64,000 nucleotides of DNA from Rachycentron canadum (taxonomy: Eukaryota > Chordata > Actinopteri > Carangiformes > Rachycentridae): positions 7,096,882 to 7,160,881 of the forward strand of contig CM076650.1 in NCBI GenBank assembly GCA_038496675.1, read 5' to 3'. The stretch's first letter is position 1, and the number at the start of each line of letters is the position of its first letter. Made by a program: the position numbers and the translations under genes. Positions 61,901-64,000 of this stretch are shown in pieces. The notes beneath the pieces were generated by a model. That model saw only the letters and a program-made list of their open reading frames with translations. It was not told the origin of the DNA and searched no databases.

Positions 61901-62317
61901 TGGGATAACTACTTCCTGTATATTAACATCATAATGTAACACACTGCTTATATTTTGAACAGCATAGAAACAAACTTGGATGATACATTTGTAAATATGT
62001 GTAACCATATGCAGGACCTGACAATGTCCGCTGATTCATACCATGACAGTGAGGATGTGATGGTGCATAGTCTCATGGTCCAGTCGCTCAGCAGTGTACA
62101 GGGTGCCTGTTCCTGGGTCCAGTCGAAACTTCCGCAGGCTGAATGGATCAGTGCTGCTCAGGAGCGTAAAGGTCAGTTTGTTCTTCTCGTCTCTGTCCAT
62201 GGCGCTGATCTGCATGACCTCGCTCCCTGCCGGGGTGTCTTCGGGGACATTCACAACGTACGCCTGCTGAGAGAACTGCGGCCGGTGGTTGTTGGTGTCA
62301 ATGACGCGGATAAGCAC
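34896..62317 (-). CDS. fat1: fat1 protocadherin, 3' two-thirds of the gene (21 constitutive exons; 5' part beyond the window)
   Basis: Giant single-pass membrane protein of the Fat family, acting at cell-cell contacts, in actin organisation and polarity. Coding exons on the minus strand, 5' to 3': 62317-62042, 61835-61624, 60423-56350, 55712-55516, 55386-55233, 53868-53635, 50012-49626, 48951-48737, 47630-47493, 47298-47155, 45781-45584, 44894-44289, 43874-43652, 43545-43414, 43326-43169, 42403-41935, 41357-41204, 40823-40713, 40579-39936, 38853-38716, 35575-34896. All junctions are GT-AG and phases agree, except for a one-base insertion at about 61802. The roughly 3,180 encoded residues give about 21 cadherin repeats, EGF, laminin G, four EGFs, a TM helix and a cytoplasmic tail. 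Human FAT1 (about 4,590 residues) has 34 cadherin repeats, so about 1,400 residues are missing upstream. The tail segments YHWDTSDWMPSV and FPPPPEDF and the C-terminal HTEV are FAT1-like; FAT3 ends differently. Teleosts have two fat1 copies (a and b) and I cannot tell which this is. Confidence 0.95.
36612..36706. other. assembly gap (95 N)
   Basis: Run of N flanked by G-rich sequence (GGAGGGAGGGGGCGG to the left; GGGTGGGGGTTAG and GGGGTGGGATCGGGGG to the right), a type of sequence that often breaks assemblies. It lies in the last fat1 intron, next to the 36-bp cassette exon. Confidence 1.
36794..36829 (-). CDS. fat1: fat1 candidate cassette exon of 36 bp (12-residue cytoplasmic insert)
   Basis: The acceptor AAAG (36830-36833) is preceded by a long CT-rich tract, and the donor is GTGAC from 36793. 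The 36-bp block enters and leaves in phase 1 and reads ESFLAHDLKNPR, so the protein would run DDN-insert-GYHWDTSDW. It resembles the second part of the FAT3 insert at the same site (VSVMDQGQNYNR from memory: S, hydrophobic pair, N and final R shared). Its length equals the 12-residue mammalian Fat1 tail variant. Far too short to be seen as an open frame. It lies about 90 bp from an N gap, so nearby sequence is incomplete. Confidence 0.8.
37251..37310 (-). CDS. fat1: fat1 candidate cassette exon of 60 bp (20-residue cytoplasmic insert)
   Basis: A pyrimidine-rich tract and CAAG acceptor (37311-37314) precede an open 60-bp block ending at a GTAC donor (37250). Entered in phase 1 from the preceding exon it reads ASIVTVIHLVNSAVDTVEGE and leaves in phase 1. 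From memory, human FAT3 has ASIVTVIQLVNNVVDTIENE at exactly this place in its tail, and mammalian Fat1 is reported to have tail splice variants with 12- and 32-residue inserts. Twenty residues here plus twelve from the next cassette make 32. Sequence, phase and position all agree; inclusion in mRNA is not shown. Confidence 0.85.
37711..37753. repeat. (TG)n microsatellite in fat1 last intron
   Basis: About 43 bp of TG with one C interruption; on the transcript it is (CA)n, about 400 nt upstream of the 60-bp cassette exon. Confidence 0.95.
38361..38423 (-). other. fat1: possible stop-containing (poison) cassette exon, 63 bp
   Basis: A strong CT-rich tract ending in CTTCAG (acceptor at 38424-38425) and a near-consensus donor CCT|GTAAGTCC (38360) bound 63 bp. 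Read from the preceding exon's phase 1 it gives 15 residues (APIWIKSVHRSRTRF) and then TAA, which would truncate the tail before the FPPPP motif and PDZ ligand. Another frame is fully open (SHMDQISPQIQNKVLNRGSS) but does not fit the known phases. Splice-site quality is the only evidence. Confidence 0.35.
38716..38853 (-). CDS. fat1: fat1 exon: cytoplasmic tail (KVVDLDPCL to SESCDDN)
   Basis: 138 bp, phase 1 to 1. It encodes KVVDLDPCLTKKPVED, then MSEVQSLSSFQSESCDDN. Acceptor TAG at 38854-38856, donor GTACGC from 38715. Its symmetric phase-1 end lets it join directly to the last exon or to the cassette exons downstream. Confidence 0.94.
38854..39935 (-). other. fat1: fat1 intron
   Basis: 1.1-kb intron. 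Contains the dispersed repeat at 39438-39600; otherwise nothing recognisable. Confidence 0.85.
39438..39600. repeat. dispersed fish repeat (AAGGCAAGGCAAGG, TTTATTTGTATAGC)
   Basis: GTAAGGCAAGGCAAGG, TTTTATTTGTATAGCTCATT, CTCAAAGGGCTTTACATA and CTCTGCCCTTAGCCCTCACA occur in the order of a very common teleost interspersed repeat. Short and non-coding. Confidence 0.6.
39936..40579 (-). CDS. fat1: fat1 exon: calcium-binding EGF 5, transmembrane helix, proximal cytoplasmic tail
   Basis: 644 bp, phase 2 to 1. DVDECIKNPCANGGQC opens a calcium-binding EGF that ends at QMCE. A hydrophobic helix containing GIVVFVSSIFILVLLF (about 40336-40398) follows, then the stop-transfer run RKKACRRRSK. The tail continues with FLQRPYFDIKLNKNIYSD, PPQVPVRPISYTPSIPSDSR, FEGSAIPEHPEFSTFNPDS, VAVCSVAPNLPPPPPSNS and WDYDYD. 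These blocks are almost identical to FAT1 of mammals. Acceptor CAG at 40580-40582, donor GTAAG from 39935. Confidence 0.97.
40713..40823 (-). CDS. fat1: fat1 exon: EGF 4
   Basis: 111 bp, phase 2 to 2. It encodes CQLGPYCRDNPCKNSGKC and IDSLDGPVCECEAGFQGD, a complete EGF core. Acceptor CAG at 40824-40826, donor GTTTG from 40712. Shorter than the usual cut-off for listing open frames. Confidence 0.93.
40824..41203 (-). other. fat1: fat1 intron between EGF exons
   Basis: 380-bp intron; nothing recognisable in it. Confidence 0.85.
41204..41357 (-). CDS. fat1: fat1 exon: end of EGF 2 and most of EGF 3
   Basis: 154 bp, phase 1 to 2. It encodes GYFCKCPASFMGTHCE and SPCASNPCLYGGTCVPRSDD, then FYCQCRGQYSGQ. 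Acceptor CAG at 41358-41360, donor GTATC from 41203. Confidence 0.94.
41358..41934 (-). other. fat1: fat1 intron
   Basis: 577-bp intron splitting EGF 2; no repeat or gene recognised. Confidence 0.85.
41935..42403 (-). CDS. fat1: fat1 exon: laminin-G domain, C-terminal part, and start of EGF 2
   Basis: 469 bp, phase 0 to 1. It encodes IVNGRLQYKFDCGSGPG, VNDGEWHTVSLEVDGNYAKL, TLNLDNSIYFGGHVRQ, GLRGCMEAITLNGQELPL and then SCSSNPCTNGGSCTSLPNG of EGF 2. Acceptor TAG at 42404-42406, donor GTACAT from 41934. Confidence 0.95.
42404..43168 (-). other. fat1: fat1 intron within the laminin-G domain
   Basis: 765-bp intron. Its 5' end on the transcript is a (GT)n tract (43121-43168) that begins at the splice donor itself. 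Confidence 0.85.
43121..43166. repeat. (AC)n microsatellite adjoining a splice donor
   Basis: About 46 bp of AC with one G interruption; reads as (GT)n on the fat1 transcript, starting within the donor sequence GTTTGTGTGTG. Confidence 0.95.
43169..43326 (-). CDS. fat1: fat1 exon: laminin-G domain, N-terminal part
   Basis: 158 bp, phase 1 to 0. It encodes DGHSLTFSGSGYMKYHL, KLSLRLRTFSSHATVMYA and GTDYSILE. Acceptor CAG at 43327-43329. The 5' splice site GTTTGTGTGTG at 43168 runs straight into a (GT)n tract on the transcript strand. Confidence 0.93.
43414..43545 (-). CDS. fat1: fat1 exon: EGF-like domain 1
   Basis: 132 bp, phase 1 to 1. It encodes GRCPVLNNLCENHPCPEG, MECVADPRENMYSCVCPEG and KSKCS, with the cysteine spacing of an EGF module. 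Too short to stand out as an open frame; found from its splice sites (acceptor TAG at 43546-43548, donor GTAAG from 43413) and its match to FAT1. Confidence 0.92.
43652..43874 (-). CDS. fat1: fat1 exon: cysteine-rich segment leading into EGF 1
   Basis: 223 bp, phase 0 to 1. It encodes VVFRKLNSSAAVIEEMTG, VQKLCAGLDCPLRFCDE, STARLSFVTPRHQR and the first cysteines of EGF 1 (TCQCDG). Acceptor CAG at 43875-43877, donor GTAG from 43651. Confidence 0.94.
43875..44288 (-). other. fat1: fat1 intron with repeat fragment
   Basis: 414-bp intron; a hAT-like fragment occupies 44134-44231. Confidence 0.8.
44134..44231. mobile_element. hAT-like MITE fragment
   Basis: TTTTTTGACATTTAAGGACA, AATTAATTGATTAGTTGG and the end motif AGTCGCAGCCCTAA are the usual parts of a fish hAT-type non-autonomous element; one end only. 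Confidence 0.55.
44289..44894 (-). CDS. fat1: fat1 exon: last cadherin repeat and membrane-proximal segment
   Basis: 606 bp, phase 0 at both ends. It encodes VSDSGKPSLFS, IIEESVYPPAILPLDIF, GKIHATDQDIYDTLTYSL and then AIRFANIAPEEFIGDYWRNF, the FAT1-specific stretch between the last cadherin repeat and the EGF region. Acceptor TAG at 44895-44897, donor GTAAG from 44288. A short serine run and SSDES follow the DTLTYSL motif. Confidence 0.95.
44895..45583 (-). other. fat1: fat1 intron
   Basis: 689-bp intron; T-rich run near 45165-45176, no element recognised. Confidence 0.85.
45584..45781 (-). CDS. fat1: fat1 exon: penultimate cadherin repeat, first part
   Basis: 198 bp, phase 0 at both ends. 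It encodes ENRPKGTSVLQLTVTDRD, HNGPPYTFAIVDGNEG and KEHYLLQAQ. Acceptor CAG at 45782-45784, donor GTGAGT from 45583. Matches the FAT1 block ENKPVGFSVLQLVVTD. Confidence 0.92.
45782..47154 (-). other. fat1: fat1 intron with dispersed repeat and CT-rich tract
   Basis: 1.4-kb intron. A fish repeat lies at about 46040-46205, and 46905-47150 is strongly C/T-rich on the plus strand (purine-rich on the transcript). Confidence 0.8.
46040..46205. repeat. dispersed fish repeat (GATTGGCACAAAATCT, GATGAATCCTAATCAC)
   Basis: AGCACCATCAGTGGGTCTAA, TATCTCAAGTTCTACAACAT, GGATTGGCACAAAATCT, TGATGAATCCTAATCACTTT and CTCCTCTGGCACCAC follow the order of a common teleost repeat remembered from other fish genomes. 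No protein coding. Confidence 0.6.
47155..47298 (-). CDS. fat1: fat1 exon: cadherin repeat end around SDVNDNPPLF
   Basis: 144 bp, phase 0 at both ends. It encodes TSGYTLTVVASDNG, NIDISDVNDNPPLF and SNYSLIIQ. Acceptor CAG at 47299-47301, donor GTGAG from 47154. The intron separating it from the previous exon is only 194 bp. Confidence 0.92.
47493..47630 (-). CDS. fat1: fat1 exon: middle of a cadherin repeat (VMAEDLDG to LDRER)
   Basis: 138 bp, phase 0 at both ends. It encodes VMAEDLDGPSYDRVRF, DGNQGSPFTIDPVRGEL and RQLDRER. Acceptor CAG at 47631-47633, donor GTAAG from 47492. Confidence 0.92.
47631..48736 (-). other. fat1: fat1 intron with hAT-like fragment
   Basis: 1.1-kb intron holding the fragment at 47920-48063 and a short (CA)n at about 48117-48136. 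Confidence 0.8.
47920..48063. mobile_element. hAT-like MITE fragment
   Basis: ATTATTTTCTGACATTTTAT, AAATTGACCAGCTAGAGAAA, AATCAGCCGACTGACAATC and terminal TTAGTAGCAACCCTAC correspond to a degraded fish hAT-type element. Confidence 0.5.
48737..48951 (-). CDS. fat1: fat1 exon: cadherin repeat around TDVNDNKPVF
   Basis: 215 bp, phase 1 to 0. It encodes GDIFVIEPLDYEVSHEYY, EATDGGSPPLSD, NLTDVNDNKPVF and VSEDSELGKTVMA. Acceptor CAG at 48952-48954, donor GTAAG from 48736. Confidence 0.93.
48952..49625 (-). other. fat1: fat1 intron
   Basis: 674-bp intron; an A run at about 49317-49329, nothing else recognised. Confidence 0.85.
49626..50012 (-). CDS. fat1: fat1 exon: cadherin repeats around LDINDNPPVF
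   Basis: 387 bp, phase 1 to 1. It encodes LNSDILYSLVNSADGYFSID, LERPLDREVQSVYEL, SVLDINDNPPVF and SIISGNEHGMFSVDPRTG. The acceptor is at 50013-50014 and the donor GTATG begins at 49625. Strong match to FAT1. Confidence 0.94.
50728..50957. mobile_element. hAT-like MITE with TAGAGCTG inverted ends
   Basis: Starts TAGAGCTGGATTGATAAGTG and ends CACTTGCAGCTCTA; the outer eight bases are perfect inverted repeats around a 230-bp AT-rich core. Similar in ends to the copy at 5641-5900. Confidence 0.6.
52859..52941. repeat. (TA)n(CA)n compound microsatellite
   Basis: A short TA run followed by about 70 bp of perfect CA within the fat1 intron. Confidence 0.95.
53635..53868 (-). CDS. fat1: fat1 exon: cadherin repeat (GELKTLQPLDREE to NDIDTG)
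   Basis: 234 bp, phase 1 to 1. It encodes ELKTLQPLDREE, AVDGGGRYCEADI, the linker EDFNDNPPQF and the start of the next repeat (FENTEMGTYVAKLQANDIDT). Acceptor AG at 53869-53870, donor GTGAGC from 53634. Confidence 0.93.
53869..55232 (-). other. fat1: fat1 intron
   Basis: 1.4-kb intron with an A run at 54571-54589 and a short (AC)n at 54884-54900; no gene recognised. Confidence 0.85.
55233..55386 (-). CDS. fat1: fat1 exon: N-terminal half of a cadherin repeat
   Basis: 154 bp, phase 0 to 1. It encodes SLYSESVPEDSPAGRL followed by SATDADIRSNAQISYEL, the first half of a cadherin repeat with its calcium-binding DADIRSNA loop. Acceptor CAG at 55387-55389, donor GTGTG from 55232. Confidence 0.92.
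55516..55712 (-). CDS. fat1: fat1 exon: cadherin repeat (GDPLGQFAIE to DANDNSPVCEK)
   Basis: 197 bp, entered in phase 1 and left in phase 0. It encodes GDPLGQFAIEHIQNEWK, then RKPLDREEKDNYLL and the linker DANDNSPVC, matching the FAT1 order directly after the giant exon. Acceptor CAG at 55713-55715, donor GTATAC from 55515. Confidence 0.93.
55713..56349 (-). other. fat1: fat1 intron after the giant exon
   Basis: 637-bp intron; nothing recognisable. Confidence 0.85.
56350..60423 (-). CDS. fat1: fat1 giant exon: about 13 tandem cadherin repeats
   Basis: A single open exon of 4,074 bp (acceptor at 60424-60425, donor GTGGG at 56349), entered and left in phase 1. It corresponds to the roughly 4-kb exon of mammalian FAT1. 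Successive linkers read VSDNAAPRF, KDENDNAPIF, IDVNDCSPVF, NKESKLKF, EDVNDNKPMF, VNRAMPIF, EDVNDNAPMF, TDLNDNAPTF, GANFHNPTF, TDVNDNAPQF, PETPIPKF, KDLNDNKPAF and ADVNDNPPRF. Five of them lack the calcium-binding DxNDN pattern. Each repeat also carries recognisable LDxE and AxDxD motifs. This is extracellular adhesive rod. The reverse-strand reading frames inside it are shadows. Confidence 0.97.
60424..61623 (-). other. fat1: fat1 intron before the giant exon
   Basis: 1.2-kb intron; a perfect CTCTCTCTAGAGAGAGAG palindrome at about 60698-60715, otherwise nothing recognisable. Confidence 0.85.
61624..61835 (-). CDS. fat1: fat1 exon: cadherin repeat boundary, carries an apparent 1-bp frameshift
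   Basis: Starts VRDQDIPVKRN in the frame set by the upstream exon. It then continues as FVRVIVNVDDTNDNAPWF and VLQVTALDKDKG only after a +1 shift. The exon is 212 bp, but 211 bp are needed to join phase 0 upstream to phase 1 downstream. The extra base is a C on the coding strand at about 61802. Both halves match FAT1 closely, so this is a local insertion and not a wrong splice site. An assembly or sequencing error is the likeliest cause. Confidence 0.88.
62042..62317 (-). CDS. fat1: fat1 exon: cadherin repeat (first exon in window)
   Basis: Begins VLIRVIDTN and carries the linker DTNNHRPQF followed by most of one cadherin repeat (VPEDT, MDRDEKNKL, LDHE). The acceptor TAG lies at 62318-62320 and the donor GTATG starts at 62041. 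Length 276 bp, phase 0 at both ends. It aligns with human FAT1 at about residue 1,425, so the exons for roughly the first dozen cadherin repeats lie beyond 64000. Confidence 0.9.
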
Positions 62318-64000
62318 CTATAAGAGAAAAATGAATTGTGGAGACCATTTTTTTTAAAAAGCTGACTGACTGAGACAAATCCAAAATCATCCACGTGAAT
62401 CTGTTCTTAAAATTTTATCACTTGGATGAATAAATAAATCAAACAAATAAATCAAATTCAATCCAGTGTAACTAAGTTAGTGTTGAGCATTTCTTTGATA
62501 AAAAGATAATTCTACAGCTGTGGTTTGATTTAAAGGGTTAAGGTTAGGTTTACATGTGCCAGCACATAAATTAAACACATTAAACAACCCAGTGTGTTGT
62601 GTAGATATACACCAGATCAATAAACATGATAACAAAAGCAAGCATTTTATTTTTACTTAATGCTACTAAAAGTAAAAACAAGAGGCGTAGGTTATTAAGT
62701 ACAGTTACTATCAACTGTGTAAAGAGAGAAAAAAATATTATATGGTTAGATATATCTCAGTGATCGTGTCTGCTAATCTATTCAGAAGCTTAACTGCATA
62801 AAATAAATTTCTACATGTAGTTGCCTCTTGTTTTGGAGAGCAAAGAGCGCAGTACTTTTTTCCCCACATACAACAAAGAATCTAGCATCCTCAAACTGTA
62901 AAATTCCACTGGGAGCATGTTTTATCAACACCAGCCACTCGTCTACTGGACTTCCGACAGAGGATTATGGGGAGCTGCTGGAATGCCATCTCTGCTTCCC
63001 AGACCAGCGAGGGGCTTCTACCGTTGCCAAACATGGGGAACAAAGGGATCAGCCCAGATTAGACACCTGCATACCAGACACCAGGGGGTGATGTCCCGTA
63101 AGGAAACGGGAGAAGCCGGGCTGTATGGTGCAGGAGGAGTGAAGGAGGCCATAGTCACAAAAGCTCTGACCAATTGATAGCTCACGAGCTGACCAGGATT
63201 TGTCAGATCTCTGGTCGACACAACTGCCCGCTGTTGTTTTTTTGTCGTAATACTGTTTGTTGACCACTGTGAGCCTATATCAGAGACAAATATAGACTGA
63301 ACCTGACGGGACTGATAACATTTACAATCTGCTGTGTGCTGTGATGTTGGCAACGCTGTTGAGGCTCACAGATGTCATCTTGCAGGGGGAGCACTGGGCT
63401 GCATGCCGTCTGTCAGTGCTGTAAAGCTGGCTGTTTGCCGCAAGTCATGTGTCATGAGCAACCCATGTCACACTGCTAATCAGAACGTGTGATGTAAAAT
63501 AAATACACTTTTCTAATGAGAGATTAACCCTGAAAACGTATGTAATTGGGCCTCAAGTGTTGCACCCTCAGAAGCCTGAAAACTATATCTCATTCCAAGC
63601 TTCTCTTCTCATGTCATGCCAGACATCATATAGTACCAAATCCCTAATGTCTCGCAAACCACCCTTTACACACACAGATGCACATGCATGCACACACACA
63701 GCCACCTAAAATATGCTCTTTCACACACACATCCACACAAAGAGGCTGTCCAGTGTGTCTCAATCTGGCCACTGTCAGATAACACGCATTGTGAGTAGTG
63801 AGTAAGGTGGCAAGGACTGATAGTGCTGTCAAGAAGCAGAAAGAAATGGAACCTGGTCGGTAGTATCCACGTCTATCCATAATGTACTATTTCATAGTAG
63901 GTTTAGAAAGCACACAAAAGGCTATTCAGCTGTCCACCACCACCAACACCCCCCCACCACCAGTCCATCCCCCACATCCACACAAACTTGCCTTTCCTTT
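62318..64000 (-). other. fat1: fat1 intron running off the right edge
   Basis: At least 1.7 kb without cadherin-like coding sequence in any frame. Short CA-rich stretches occur around 63668-63740. The next upstream fat1 exon lies beyond the window. Confidence 0.75.

Noticed and set aside
34896..62317. Identification of the large gene as fat3
   Set aside because: The tail blocks FEGSAIPEHPEFSTFNPDS, KVVDLDPCLTKKP and the end HTEV are FAT1-type. The FAT3-like insert ASIVTVI occurs only as an optional exon.

Overview
The window is vertebrate genomic DNA, almost certainly from a teleost fish. Coding sequence is broken into short exons with canonical GT-AG introns. There are many CA/GT microsatellites and several dispersed repeats of kinds I know from fish genomes. 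It holds the 3' two-thirds of one very large gene and the first coding exon of a second, both on the minus strand. No bacterial, viral or CRISPR feature was seen.

Right part (about 34.0-64.0 kb): fat1, the giant atypical protocadherin. I mapped 21 constitutive coding exons, from 62317 down to the stop codon at 34896, encoding about 3,180 residues. The first ~1,400 residues lie beyond the right edge. In order the exons encode about 21 cadherin repeats (13 linkers lie in one 4,074-bp exon), a first EGF, a laminin-G domain, four more EGFs, a transmembrane helix and a cytoplasmic tail. The tail carries an FPPPP Ena/VASP-type motif and a C-terminal HTEV PDZ ligand. Tail sequence and C-terminus match FAT1 rather than FAT3. 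Inside the last long intron (35.6-38.7 kb) I found two unlisted in-frame cassette exons of 60 and 36 bp. A possible 63-bp stop-containing exon lies in the same intron, close to a 95-base N gap.

Middle (about 25.3-34.0 kb): the 3' UTR of fat1, then about 8.6 kb between the fat1 end and the mtnr1a start codon, with simple repeats and no recognisable gene.

Left part (1-25.3 kb): exon 1 of the melatonin receptor gene mtnr1a (25136-25319), followed in the direction of transcription by more than 25 kb of intron 1. Exon 2, which should carry TM2-TM7, is not in the window. The intron holds hAT-like elements, a probable tRNA-derived SINE fragment, other fish repeats and microsatellites. Its 15-25 kb part has few obvious repeats.

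The tandem fat1-mtnr1a order is the same as in mammals (FAT1-MTNR1A), which supports both identifications. The two genes have unrelated jobs: cell adhesion and planar polarity versus Gi-coupled melatonin signalling. One apparent single-base insertion (about 61802) breaks the fat1 frame and is most likely an assembly error.
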